Below, piece by piece: positions 50,455-59,281 of a stretch of DNA of 64,000 nt. Position numbers and translations under genes: made by a program. The stretch comes from Pseudoalteromonas sp. N1230-9. GTDB taxonomy: Bacteria > Pseudomonadota > Gammaproteobacteria > Enterobacterales > Alteromonadaceae. The stretch lies in contig NZ_CP090419.1 of assembly GCF_032716425.1 (NCBI RefSeq), forward strand, positions 2,668,001 through 2,732,000, given 5' to 3'. The notes under the pieces are model-generated. The model did not search any database. It was not told where the DNA came from and was given only the letters and a program-made list of their open reading frames with translations. Each line of letters opens with the position of its first letter. Position 1 is the first letter of the stretch.

Positions 50455-50488
50455 TAATAACCAGCAGTAAACCTTGTTAGGAAAAGCC

Positions 50489-51328
50489 ATGATTGACGCA
50501 GAATTACAACAAGTGGAAAAATACTATAACCTGATCACCGAATATTTAGTGACATACAGCATGCAAATAGTGGGTGCGATCTTAATTTTGGTATTTGGCT
50601 TGTGGATTTCACAAAAAGTATCAAATATGGTGGCAGCCTTAATGCAGCGCCATAATATAGATATCACCCTCACAAACTTTATCAGCAATGTTATAAAAGT
50701 CTTGCTGATCATCATGTTCCTCATTATTGCGCTGGGTAAAATAGGCATCAGTGTTACTCCTTTTGTGGCTGCTATAGGTGCCGCCTCATTAGGTGCGGGT
50801 TTAGCACTGCAAGGCATGCTTTCAAATTATGGTGCAGGGCTTGCGATTATTGCAACGCGGCCTTTTGTGGTAGGTGATACAATTGAAGTAAAAGGGGTGA
50901 GCGGGCAAGTTAAAACAATTGAGCTCGGCTACACTATTTTGATTAACGAAGAAAAAGTCGAAATCACCATTCCTAACAAACATATTGTTGGCGAAATTCT
51001 GCATAACTCGTTTAGCTATTCACTCGTAAAAGGCGAAATTGATATAGCTTATGATGCAAATGCTGACTTGGCTATTGAGCTGATCGAGACCGTTTTAAAC
51101 GATCATGAGCTGGTTGCCGATACACCACACTCACAAGTCGGTATTGAGCGCTTTGCCGAAAGCGGTGTCACCTTGAGCTATCGTTTTTGGGTGCCAACCA
51201 CCAAAATTATTGAGACCAAATTAGCGATAAATCGTAATGTATTTAAGGCAATCCAAGGGGCGGATATCGAAATACCTTTCCCACAACGGATTGTTACTCT
51301 CAATCAAACTAATGATAAAGGCGCTTAA
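50489..51328 (+). CDS. Small-conductance mechanosensitive channel (MscS)
   Basis: About 279 residues from ATG 50489, with AGGA six bases before it; an upstream TTG five codons earlier is not supported. Three membrane helices, then the MscS pore helix: GIGVTPFV-like ISVTPFVAAIGAASLGAGLA followed by LQGMLSNYGAGLAIIATRPF and GDTIEVKGVSGQVKTIELGY. The C-terminal beta and alpha/beta domains follow. Opens on osmotic downshock. It overlaps its own terminator. Confidence 0.94.
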   Translation: MIDAELQQVEKYYNLITEYLVTYSMQIVGAILILVFGLWISQKVSNMVAALMQRHNIDITLTNFISNVIKVLLIIMFLIIALGKIGISVTPFVAAIGAASLGAGLALQGMLSNYGAGLAIIATRPFVVGDTIEVKGVSGQVKTIELGYTILINEEKVEITIPNKHIVGEILHNSFSYSLVKGEIDIAYDANADLAIELIETVLNDHELVADTPHSQVGIERFAESGVTLSYRFWVPTTKIIETKLAINRNVFKAIQGADIEIPFPQRIVTLNQTNDKGA

Positions 51329-51340
51329 GGCGCCTTTTTT
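51317..51340 (+). terminator. Terminator of the MscS gene
   Basis: AAAGGCGC-TTAAG-GCGCCTTT, an 8-bp stem ending in a T-run; the stop codon lies in the loop. Confidence 0.85.
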
Positions 51341-51391
51341 GCAGCTTGTCGACAGAGATTGTGTTTGTTCAAAAGATTGTAGTACAATTTA

Positions 51392-51413
51392 AATGATAAC
51401 AATTACTATCATC
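51392..51413. promoter_or_regulatory. Fur-box-like palindrome
   Basis: TGATAACAATTACTATCAT lies 26 bp before the start of the PepSY gene. It is an A/T-rich inverted repeat (TGATA/TATCA) close to the Fur consensus GATAATGATAATCATTATC. An iron-regulated promoter fits the PepSY role. Confidence 0.6.
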
Positions 51414-51437
51414 AATTAACGTCGGGCTATTTTTACC

Positions 51438-52580
51438 ATGAGTAAACGTCTTTGGTTCCAACTGCATGGTTGGTTTTCGCTCCCAGTATGGGTGCTATTT
51501 TGCTTTATCTGTGTCACAGGCACTGTATCTGTAATAAGCCATGAACTTACTTGGCTTACTAACAGTGAAGCACGTGCAAACAACCCAAATGATTTACCAG
51601 CACTAGGTGTTGATCAAGTTATTAATAGCGTAGAAAAAGCTTACCCAACCGCCGATGTAATGAGTGTACTCACTTATGAGCCTTACCTTGTTAATGCTGT
51701 TATTTTCACAGATACCGACAAACCTTACGCTGTGGCTTACGTCAATCAATACACAGGCGAAGTACAAGCGGTTAATGACACTATCTCATTCATCGAATTT
51801 ATGCGTACCCTACACGGCTGGCTATTCTTTCCTTGGCAAGAAGGCTACAGCATAGGTTACTACTTAGTCAGCGCCATGGCGTTTGTCATTTTAGGTGCAC
51901 TAGTAACAGGCTTAGTGATTTATAAAAACTTTTGGCGTGCATTCAGTCAACCTAAGCTGCGTTTTAATCAAGGTAAAAAAACCTTTCTTAAAGATTTACA
52001 TACCCTAAGTGGTGTGTGGTCAATTTGGTTTATGGCAGTAATGGCACTCACAGGCCTGTGGTATTTAGTACAAGCCATCATGTGGCATAACGAAATAGAC
52101 ATAGAAGAGCACGCGCCGCTAGTGGCGGTTTCAACTTTACCTGCGGACAAACAAACACCGCCTACCGATTTAAAAGCGGCACTGGCTATTACCAAAGAGA
52201 AATACCCAGATTTCAAACCTAGCTATGTGATGCTACCAGAGCATAACCGCGGTATGTTTAATATTATGGGCAGTGGCGATACTATCTTCTACGATAACTA
52301 CGCTTACTCAACCTCAGTCAATCCTTGGACGGGTGAAATTGCAGCAAGTAAAAGTCCTGAAACAATGTCGGGGCTTCAAACCCTTTCGCATATTACTGAT
52401 CCACTTCATTACGGTAATATTGGCGGCCTATGGACAAAGACTATTTGGTTTATCTTTGGTTTGATTTTAAGTGGTATGTCAATCACTGGTTTTATGATGT
52501 ATGCCGCTAAATTAGTTAATAATAAACCTGTAAAAGCGCGCCAAGCTGCGCCAGTAAATAACGTTCAGGAGGCAAACTAA
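51438..52580 (+). CDS. PepSY-domain inner-membrane protein (PiuB-like)
   Basis: 380 residues with four membrane helices (about 11-33, 144-166, 190-214 and 340-362) and two periplasmic PepSY-type regions. Typical stretches: LHGWFSLPVWVLFCFICVTG, FMRTLHGWLFFPWQEGYSIG and LHTLSGVWSIWFMAVMALTG with repeated histidines, as in PiuB-like proteins that often act as ferric-siderophore reductases. Helices 1 and 3 have the conserved HG/H-x-x-x-G histidines. The upstream Fur box supports an iron role. The next gene overlaps by one base. Confidence 0.88.
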   Translation: MSKRLWFQLHGWFSLPVWVLFCFICVTGTVSVISHELTWLTNSEARANNPNDLPALGVDQVINSVEKAYPTADVMSVLTYEPYLVNAVIFTDTDKPYAVAYVNQYTGEVQAVNDTISFIEFMRTLHGWLFFPWQEGYSIGYYLVSAMAFVILGALVTGLVIYKNFWRAFSQPKLRFNQGKKTFLKDLHTLSGVWSIWFMAVMALTGLWYLVQAIMWHNEIDIEEHAPLVAVSTLPADKQTPPTDLKAALAITKEKYPDFKPSYVMLPEHNRGMFNIMGSGDTIFYDNYAYSTSVNPWTGEIAASKSPETMSGLQTLSHITDPLHYGNIGGLWTKTIWFIFGLILSGMSITGFMMYAAKLVNNKPVKARQAAPVNNVQEAN

Positions 52581-53050
52581 TGGCTCGTTTACAAGCGACT
52601 TGGTGGCAACGTAAAAAGTATATTTTACATACTGTGGTACTGGCTTTGCCTGTGTGGTTTATTTATCAATCACTGAACCCTCAGTTTCCTGCTCTTTGGC
52701 AAGAGCAACAAGCGGGCGAATTTAAAATCGCGCCAATGCCACTGAATGAAGATGCCCCGTACTCACACCACAATGAGTATGTTAAAGATTTCTTTATCGC
52801 CTTTAATCAAGGTGACATAAGCAATGTTCGTCAGGCGTATTTAAATATTGGCCAAGCGCCTCTACCACTAACGGAGTTTACTAAAGATGAAGAAGGCATA
52901 ATGCATGGCACCAGCCACGGTCAGCATGCCCACGCGATAGCTCCTAAAACCATCTCAGCAGATGATAAACTATGGATCACCATCCAAACTTGGCAAGGCA
53001 AACTGCATACCCTCAAATGGGATATTCCCAGCCAGTTTATTACTCAATAA
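52580..53050 (+). CDS. Small membrane protein paired with PepSY protein
   Basis: 156 residues. One N-terminal membrane helix (about 14-30; the first residues WWQRKKY are basic), then a periplasmic domain without cysteine but with a His-rich loop GTSHGQHAHAIAP. I do not recognise the family. The start overlaps the stop of the PepSY gene (ATGG at 52580), so it is part of the same operon and probably shares iron control. It may be an accessory subunit of a siderophore or heme reductase. Confidence 0.75.
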   Translation: MARLQATWWQRKKYILHTVVLALPVWFIYQSLNPQFPALWQEQQAGEFKIAPMPLNEDAPYSHHNEYVKDFFIAFNQGDISNVRQAYLNIGQAPLPLTEFTKDEEGIMHGTSHGQHAHAIAPKTISADDKLWITIQTWQGKLHTLKWDIPSQFITQ

Positions 53051-53056
53051 TATCTG

Positions 53057-53083
53057 AAAGGCCACTCACCGAGTGGCTTTTTT
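53057..53083 (+). terminator. Terminator after the iron-regulated pair
   Basis: GCCACTC-ACC-GAGTGGC followed by six T, six bases after the stop codon of the preceding gene. Confidence 0.9.
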
Positions 53084-53205
53084 GTATCTCTGAAAAAACC
53101 TTTATCTCCTCCAAAATAATTAAAAGTAAAATTTTTGTTAATTATTTTCATTAAACACCTTTACAAAAGTAATAATATAATAAAGTATTATAAATAGTTT
53201 TCATT

Positions 53206-53230
53206 AACATCAATGCATTCAATTGATGTT
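53206..53230. promoter_or_regulatory. Inverted repeat upstream of the arabinanase gene
   Basis: AACATCAAT-GCATTCA-ATTGATGTT: nine-base perfect arms, 66 bp before the start codon. No T-run follows, so it is more likely an operator or a leader stem than a terminator. The gap between the terminator and the GH43 gene (about 210 bp) otherwise holds no feature. Confidence 0.45.
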
Positions 53231-53295
53231 GGTCAGAACTCATCCAAGGAGCTAAACACACAAGGAAAGCTCAATAACAATGATTTGGAGACACA

Positions 53296-54708
53296 ATGAT
53301 ACTTTCAAGAAAAGCGCTTGCAGCGCTCAGCTTTGCAACAACACTCATACTTCCCTGTGCCTACGCGATTGATAATGGCGTATACACGATTAAATCAAAG
53401 TACAGCGCTAAGTTTGTAGAAGTAGCTAGCGCGCAAACCAATGATGGTGCAAATGTCAGCCAGTGGGCTGACACAAATCACGACACGCAGCGCTGGTTAA
53501 TTACCAACATAGGTGGTAGCAACTATTCGGTTATTAACTTAAACAGTGGTAAAGCCCTCGAAGTGTTTGATTTTTCAACGGCCGATGGCGGTAATGTGGT
53601 GCAGTATGAATATGCAAACATTGCTAGCCAACACTGGCAAATTAATGACGAAGGCAGCGGTTATGTTAGCTTTATTAACTTAAACAGTGGTAAGGCTCTC
53701 GACTTATATGGATTCGATGGTAACGATGGCGCGAACATTAGTCAGTGGAGCTACAACGGCAGCGATGCGCAGCAATGGCAACTCACCAAACTTGCCAATG
53801 TTGAATCCACTCCCTTTGATCCATCGACCACCAATGGTGCTGCTGATCATTGGCCACTCACTGGCAATTTAGTTACCCACGATCCAACTATTGGCTACGA
53901 GAATGGCACTTGGTGGATATTTCAAACAGGCCCAGGTATTTACGGTAAATATTCAAGCAATGGCGTGGATTGGAATGATGCGCTGCCAATTTTTTCAAAT
54001 GGTTTAAGTTGGTGGAGTAACTATGTGCCTGATCATGACGGAATTGATGTCTGGGCGCCTGAATTAAAAAGCTACAATGGCCGCAGCTGGCTTTATTATT
54101 CGATTTCGACCTTTGGTTCACGTGTCAGTGCTATTGGCCTTACCTCAGCAAACAGTGTTGCCACAGGTAATTGGCGTGATGATGGCTTAGTGATTAACAC
54201 CACCAATAGCAATAATTACAACGCCATTGACCCAGATCTTGTGGTAGCAAAAGATGGTGCACCTTGGCTTGCATTTGGCTCATGGAATTCGGGTATTAAA
54301 CTAACGCGTATTAACCCAATGACAATGAAACCATTTGGTCAAATCTACTCATTAGCAAGTCGCTCAGGTGGTATTGAAGCGCCGACCATAGTGTATCGCC
54401 AAGGCTACTACTATTTGTTTGTTTCAATTGGCAAATGCTGTGATGGCACAAATAGCACATACCGTATTGCTTACGGGCGCTCTACCGACATTCGAGGTCC
54501 GTATCTAGATAAAAATGGCACCGACATGTTAGCCAGCGGCGGTAGCATTCTTGATGCGGGTAATAGCCAATGGGTAGGGCCTGGTGGACAAGATATTTTA
54601 AATACCGATGTAATTGTTCGTCATGCTTATGATGCAGGTGATAATGGCACACCCAAATTGCTCATCAGCACCCTTAATTGGGATGCGAATGGCTGGCCTA
54701 AATACTAG
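53296..54708 (+). CDS. Secreted GH43 endo-arabinanase with N-terminal ricin-type (CBM13) domain
   Basis: 470 residues with a signal peptide (about 1-24). Residues about 25-165 form a beta-trefoil with three QxW repeats: DTQRWLI, SQHWQI and AQQWQL. A five-bladed GH43 domain follows: VTHDPTIGYENGTWWIF (base, about D196), YNAIDPDLV (about D312), and IEAPTIVYRQGYYYLFVSIG (acid, about E361), with KCCDGTNSTYRI. This matches alpha-1,5-arabinan endohydrolases, so it should cut plant or algal arabinan outside the cell. GGAGA precedes the start. It stands alone: no arabinose genes or transporters flank it. Confidence 0.9.
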   Translation: MILSRKALAALSFATTLILPCAYAIDNGVYTIKSKYSAKFVEVASAQTNDGANVSQWADTNHDTQRWLITNIGGSNYSVINLNSGKALEVFDFSTADGGNVVQYEYANIASQHWQINDEGSGYVSFINLNSGKALDLYGFDGNDGANISQWSYNGSDAQQWQLTKLANVESTPFDPSTTNGAADHWPLTGNLVTHDPTIGYENGTWWIFQTGPGIYGKYSSNGVDWNDALPIFSNGLSWWSNYVPDHDGIDVWAPELKSYNGRSWLYYSISTFGSRVSAIGLTSANSVATGNWRDDGLVINTTNSNNYNAIDPDLVVAKDGAPWLAFGSWNSGIKLTRINPMTMKPFGQIYSLASRSGGIEAPTIVYRQGYYYLFVSIGKCCDGTNSTYRIAYGRSTDIRGPYLDKNGTDMLASGGSILDAGNSQWVGPGGQDILNTDVIVRHAYDAGDNGTPKLLISTLNWDANGWPKY

Positions 54709-54740
54709 TTCTCCCCACTAAGCGCGTGCAAACGCGCTTT

Positions 54741-55490
54741 TTAAAATCGTTCTAAAATACTGCGAATAAACTCAGAATTTAATATCTGTGTCACCACGCC
54801 ACCGCACCACACATACGCACGATGCAAAGGGTAGCCTTTTAAAATCCAACGTTTACGCACATGATTAAAGTCATGCAAATAATCAGCCTTCGCCTGTGGT
54901 AATGAGTCACCTGCCAGTTTTTGCCACGCTTTATAAACCCCACTCATATCAGCACCACGCATAAAACGCTGTAACCAACGCGGAAAGCGTGAAAAACGAA
55001 TCGCCGACTGAAAATCAATAATATAAGGCTTACCCTCTTTTGAACAAATCACATTACCCAGATTACGTAAATCAAGGTGTACCACGCCACGACGGTGCAT
55101 TTTCGCTACCATACGTTCGAAGTCTTTGAAAAAACGAGCTGGCAAATGTGCTTGCTGTTGGGCAAGCTGCTTAAGTGGTGTGCCCTCAATAAAGTCATAA
55201 GCAATAGCAATTGGCGATAAACGGCAAAAATTATCTACTACTCCGTCTACATCTTGCAGGCGTGCGAGTCCCTTGTACTCTTGATTAATAAAAAGCGGCG
55301 CAATGGTTTTTCTTACCCACCAAGGACTATGCTGAAAGTCTTTGATAATGAAATCAAACTGCGAGTCTTTGTAACGATAAACTATGGCATTAGCGAACCG
55401 ACCGGTATGAACAATAGACAAGCTTTCATGGCTAAATTGATGAGTAGGGAATTGAGCCTGAAGCTGCGCGAGCAAAGATGATTCGAACAT
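54741..55490 (-). CDS. Small protein-kinase-like phosphotransferase
   Basis: 249 residues. Kinase fold: ATP-lysine region FDFIIKDFQHSPWWVRK, hinge IAYDFIEGTPLKQLAQ, catalytic loop KMHRRGVVHLDLRNLGNV (HxDxxxxN) and metal-binding DFQSA in YIIDFQSAIRF. The layout resembles the RIO/lipopolysaccharide-kinase group (such as KdkA/WaaP relatives), so phosphorylation of a lipid or sugar target is as likely as of protein. The substrate is unknown. Stands alone on the minus strand after the arabinanase gene. Confidence 0.82.
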   Translation of the reverse strand: MFESSLLAQLQAQFPTHQFSHESLSIVHTGRFANAIVYRYKDSQFDFIIKDFQHSPWWVRKTIAPLFINQEYKGLARLQDVDGVVDNFCRLSPIAIAYDFIEGTPLKQLAQQQAHLPARFFKDFERMVAKMHRRGVVHLDLRNLGNVICSKEGKPYIIDFQSAIRFSRFPRWLQRFMRGADMSGVYKAWQKLAGDSLPQAKADYLHDFNHVRKRWILKGYPLHRAYVWCGGVVTQILNSEFIRSILERF

Positions 55491-55577
55491 AGCAACCTGT
55501 CACTTGTTAAAATTAAATGCCTAGGCAACTATATTATCAAAATGCGTCAGCGGCGACAATGTACCGCTTAGAGAAAT

Positions 55578-56042
55578 TTATGCTTTTAAATTATGAATTG
55601 CTCTAAACAACAAGCTAGCAAGTTGATTTTGCTCTAGTTCAGAGAAGCCAGCGAGCGCTTTTCGATATATCTCATTAACTGCGGGTAAAATTTCAGGGTA
55701 AAGCTGTTGGCCTTTCTCTGTAAGACATAAAAGAGTTGAACGCCTATCTTCAACTGACTGTTTTTTAGCGACCAACCCTTTATCTTCTAGGCGAGTGATT
55801 AAACGACTCATGGCCCCACGGTCGTACACCATGTGCTCACATAGCTCAGCTAAAGTGTTTACTTTACCTCGTGCAAGTAATACCACCACAATATATTGAG
55901 CTGATGTTAGCTCTTTATCTTCAAGAGCGTTATCAAGATGCGTAACTAAGTTGGAGCGTAAATAAGACACTAAACGCCCTAAGTCTTGGACTGGGTCTAA
56001 ATCTTCAGCGCGGCACTGTCCAATTGATGCAGATTCTTTCAT
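55578..56042 (-). CDS. MarR-family transcriptional regulator
   Basis: 154 residues. Winged-helix pattern: LTSAQYIVVVLLARGKVNTL, ELCEHMVYDRGAMSRLITRL and EDKGLVAKKQSVEDRRSTLL, with the usual wing motif DRRSTLLCLT. N- and C-terminal helices form the dimer. The target is not known; the divergent membrane protein gene at 56154 is the nearest candidate (111 bp between them). Ligand unknown. Confidence 0.9.
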   Translation of the reverse strand: MKESASIGQCRAEDLDPVQDLGRLVSYLRSNLVTHLDNALEDKELTSAQYIVVVLLARGKVNTLAELCEHMVYDRGAMSRLITRLEDKGLVAKKQSVEDRRSTLLCLTEKGQQLYPEILPAVNEIYRKALAGFSELEQNQLASLLFRAIHNLKA

Positions 56043-56153
56043 ATTTCCTCAACAAAGATTAATAGCTATTCATTGACAGTTAATACCTAAAATAATTCAA
56101 TCTTAGTCATAATTGGTGTAGCGTGAGTCAGGTATTTAAACTTCGGGGGTAGT

Positions 56154-57302
56154 ATGCTTAGTAAACAGCACATTATAAAGTATTTAGGTCTTTTTGTACT
56201 CTTGTTACTGTGCTGGTTAGAGCAGTTCCAACATTATATAATGAGTTTTATCGATAGCGCTTTAGTGCAGTCAACCGTGGTGTATGCCTCGTCTCGTACA
56301 GTTAACGCCGCTATTTCGTTATTACAATCTGCCGAAGTGGGCATTGGTATTGCGAGTATTCAGCCAGCACAACTACTTGATCCTGTTAATGATCTGGCTG
56401 AGTACATGTCAGATGCTATGCGCCTTGCAATAGGTTCACTATTTTTACAGCGAATTTTATACACGATCTCATCTGGTGTGATTTTTAATAGCGTATTTAC
56501 TATTTCAGTCATTGCTTACCTTTTTTGTGAATGGCGCAATATCTATCCAAATCTCCGCCACAAACTTCTGGCAAGCCTTATTTTAATTCGCTTTCTCGTT
56601 CCCGCTATCGTCTTAAGCACAGGACTTATCAGCCAAGTTTTTTTAGATGAACAAATTAACTCACAAAGCCAACTGGTCAGTGAAAAAGTTGATACTGTCA
56701 GCGCTAATGCTACACAAACTTCTGCATTATCAGCACAACTCAAAGCTAAAGTTGATAGTCAAAAGCAAGCCGTGTTCGATAAACTCGATGTCTTGAATCA
56801 ACAACAGATAACAAACCACCAGCAAGCGACTGAGTTAAAACTGCAACTGGCAGAACTGGATTCCCAGATTGACACTATTCAGTCAACACGCAGCCTTTCT
56901 GAGCGTTTAACGTTTACTGAACTTGAACAAGCTAAGCCGCTGCTCGCCAAAAAACAGCAAATAACAACTAAGCTACACGCTTTATCCGCTCAACAAGGGA
57001 CACTTAATCAAGAAAAAGATGCGCTAAACCACCAACTCGTGGAAATAAATGAGCAACTCAACACAAATGATGCGAGTAAAGTGAGTAAAATTATCGACAC
57101 CGTTACCACAGGGATAGGAAATATGGTTGCAGCCGTTGAAGATCTTTTTATCGACTTTCTTAACCTATTATCATTACTCATTCTCAAGTTATTGTTAATG
57201 CCACTCATCTTTTTGTATTTATTCAATAAAGCGTTTAAAGCAATTTGGCATCGCCATTTCATTGATGTATTAATTGAAACAAAAAATCGCGCTATTAATT
57301 GA
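56154..57302 (+). CDS. Coiled-coil membrane protein of unknown function
   Basis: 382 residues. Predicted membrane helices at about 8-25, 88-130, 142-162 and 325-355, and a long coiled coil at about 165-310 (for example LSAQLKAKVDSQKQAVFDKL and QGTLNQEKDALNHQLVEINE). I do not recognise it. The periplasmic or cytoplasmic side of the coil cannot be told. Divergent from a MarR regulator. The next gene overlaps its end by four bases in frame terms, but its real start is later. Confidence 0.75.
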   Translation: MLSKQHIIKYLGLFVLLLLCWLEQFQHYIMSFIDSALVQSTVVYASSRTVNAAISLLQSAEVGIGIASIQPAQLLDPVNDLAEYMSDAMRLAIGSLFLQRILYTISSGVIFNSVFTISVIAYLFCEWRNIYPNLRHKLLASLILIRFLVPAIVLSTGLISQVFLDEQINSQSQLVSEKVDTVSANATQTSALSAQLKAKVDSQKQAVFDKLDVLNQQQITNHQQATELKLQLAELDSQIDTIQSTRSLSERLTFTELEQAKPLLAKKQQITTKLHALSAQQGTLNQEKDALNHQLVEINEQLNTNDASKVSKIIDTVTTGIGNMVAAVEDLFIDFLNLLSLLILKLLLMPLIFLYLFNKAFKAIWHRHFIDVLIETKNRAIN

Positions 57303-57349
57303 TTGTTTTTCGAGCTATGTTGATACTCACAATTATAAAGGAGCTAACA

Positions 57350-58240
57350 ATGAGTAACCAACATAGTCGTCACATTCCTCAAGAAGCATTTGATTGGTAC
57401 GATGAATACGCCCATGGCTTGATAGACCGCCGTACCTTTATGAAAAAACTAGGCGGCCTAGTTGCACTAGGTTATTCAATGGCTGTTCTCAGTAGTGCCT
57501 TGTTGCCAAACTATGCATTAGCTGAACAAGTCTCCTTTAATGATCCTGATATCAAAGCCAGTTATAAAACCTTCAATTCATTCAAAGGTCACGGTGAAGG
57601 TAAAGGCTATTTAGTTGAGCCCGCCAACTTATCTGACAAGCATCCTATCGTATTAGTGATCCATGAGAATAGAGGTTTAAACCCTTACATTAAAGATGTT
57701 GCACGCCGCCTTGCTAAAGCGGGTTTTATTGCCTTTGCCCCAGATGCATTGCACCCACTTGGCGGTTATCCAGGTAATGACGATGAAGGGCGTGCTATGC
57801 AGCGCTCAATGGACAGAGAAAAAATCCAACAAGATTTCGTGGCCGCCGCGAAGTACTTAAAAGAACATCCAAACAGTAATGGCAAACTAGGTGCGGTAGG
57901 CTTTTGCTTTGGCGGTTATATGGTTAACTACCTCGCTGCTGTTGAGAGCAAACTCATTAATGCTGGTGTCCCCTATTACGGCACCCCTGCTGTTAAAGAG
58001 CTTAGAGAAAACATAAAAGCACCATTACTTGTCCACTTAGCTGAATTCGATAAACGCGTGAATGATACTTGGCCAGAATATGAAAGTGACTTAAAAGCCC
58101 ACCAAGTACCTTATACTATGCACATGTACGAAAAAGCGAATCATGGTTTTCATAATGACTCCACATCGCGTTACGATGAAAAACAAGCTGAGCTTTCATG
58201 GCAACGTACACTTGCATTCTTTAACGAGCAATTGATTTAA
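57350..58240 (+). CDS. Tat-exported dienelactone-hydrolase-family protein
   Basis: About 296 residues from ATG 57350, preceded by AAGGAG. Twin-arginine signal DRRTFMKKLGGLVALGYSMA. The alpha/beta-hydrolase core has the nucleophile motif GAVGFCFGGYMVNYL (Cys, as in dienelactone hydrolase), the Asp in LAEFDKRVNDTWPEY and the His in KANHGFHNDSTSRYD. Cytoplasmic members open chlorinated lactones; exported ones of marine bacteria have unknown substrates. It may be co-transcribed with the coiled-coil gene upstream (47 bp). Confidence 0.88.
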   Translation: MSNQHSRHIPQEAFDWYDEYAHGLIDRRTFMKKLGGLVALGYSMAVLSSALLPNYALAEQVSFNDPDIKASYKTFNSFKGHGEGKGYLVEPANLSDKHPIVLVIHENRGLNPYIKDVARRLAKAGFIAFAPDALHPLGGYPGNDDEGRAMQRSMDREKIQQDFVAAAKYLKEHPNSNGKLGAVGFCFGGYMVNYLAAVESKLINAGVPYYGTPAVKELRENIKAPLLVHLAEFDKRVNDTWPEYESDLKAHQVPYTMHMYEKANHGFHNDSTSRYDEKQAELSWQRTLAFFNEQLI

Positions 58241-58289
58241 TCGAGGCAATTTCATACACTCTCGGAAAAATTTGTAGGCTAGTAAAAAG

Positions 58290-58505
58290 ATGGAATCGCA
58301 AATCAGTTACCGCTTTGACTCACAGCAAACCGCTAATCGGTTTTTAAACAAGCTTAAACACTGGTCAGTGGCTAAAGTCACCGCAAGTCTCTGCCAAGGT
58401 GGTTTCGGTGTAAAAATACGCTACGAAGTCGATAATAGCGGCTTTGACTACACCCTTGCTGAGCTTGATGATTTAGCGATGCAGCATGAAGGCGAAGAAA
58501 TCTAG
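58290..58505 (+). CDS. Small conserved-looking protein of unknown function
   Basis: 71 residues, no signal or membrane segment. It reads like a small alpha/beta fold (QISYRFDSQQTANRFLNKLK; GGFGVKIRYEVDNSGFDYTL). Spacing of 49 bp from the preceding gene and a terminator close behind support a real gene. Not recognised. Confidence 0.6.
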   Translation: MESQISYRFDSQQTANRFLNKLKHWSVAKVTASLCQGGFGVKIRYEVDNSGFDYTLAELDDLAMQHEGEEI

Positions 58506-58516
58506 TTATCAAGTAG

Positions 58517-58546
58517 AAAAACGGCTAACCAAGGTTAGCCGTTTCG
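58517..58546. terminator. Bidirectional terminator between the small gene and the porin gene
   Basis: AAACGGCTAACC and GGTTAGCCGTTT form a 12-bp inverted repeat with two bases between arms, so the true loop includes the innermost pairs. It lies 12 bp after one stop and 16 bp past the other. Confidence 0.85.
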
Positions 58547-58561
58547 TTACTAAAGCTTTAC

Positions 58562-59269
58562 TTATAAATCAAAGCTACGCGAGATAGACGCAACAATGCG
58601 CTCGTCTGCGGTATCCCAATCAAGGCTGGTATTTTCACCGGCAAGCTCAAAGTCAAAACCAGCAAAGCTTGTTTGATAAGCTATACGATAGTGGTTATAT
58701 GACTTATCACTGCCATCCCATGTGTACTTATCACCATCAAGTGAATTTGAAATATCAAAGCTTGCACGGATTGCGTGATTTGGTGCAATTTCAAAGGTAT
58801 GCGCAAGCATAGAAATTACATGCCCTGCGCCAGAACCAAAGTAATCCCAGCTATACCAAAAGTTAAGCTCAGTTTGTCCTAAGCTACTGGCATAACCAAA
58901 TTTAGTATAAACCTCAGGGTAGTTACCATCGCTTGAATGACCTTCACCATGATATGAATAGTAGGCAATACCATAATCAACGCTCAATGCTTGATTAATC
59001 TGCGCGTAGTTACCAAAATACGCATCCCATTCGATATCTGTCCCCTCACCAAAATCCACATTTGAGGCCCACGTCCCCACATACATACCCGAGTCTGCAA
59101 ACGCATAGTCTAGACTACCTTGAATAGCAGGATCATTTTGCGTTTGGCTCACGCCATTAAAAGTGTAATCTGATGCTAGTGTCACTGTAGTTGATAAATC
59201 AGCCATCGCTGATGTCGATAATAATGCCAATGGCAACGCTGTTGCGAGTAGTGTTTGTCTTGTTGTCAT
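58562..59269 (-). CDS. TorF-family putative porin
   Basis: 235 residues with a signal peptide (about 1-22, SAMADLS). The mature protein is an outer-membrane beta-barrel: TVTLASDYTFNGVSQTQNDP is the typical TorF start, and alternation of aromatic and small residues continues to the end, which is SRSFDL. The last gene of the betaine operon, 12 bp after the transporter, so it may be the outer-membrane pore for choline or betaine; that is inference from position. Confidence 0.85.
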   Translation of the reverse strand: MTTRQTLLATALPLALLSTSAMADLSTTVTLASDYTFNGVSQTQNDPAIQGSLDYAFADSGMYVGTWASNVDFGEGTDIEWDAYFGNYAQINQALSVDYGIAYYSYHGEGHSSDGNYPEVYTKFGYASSLGQTELNFWYSWDYFGSGAGHVISMLAHTFEIAPNHAIRASFDISNSLDGDKYTWDGSDKSYNHYRIAYQTSFAGFDFELAGENTSLDWDTADERIVASISRSFDL

Positions 59270-59281
59270 GTTGATTTCCCC

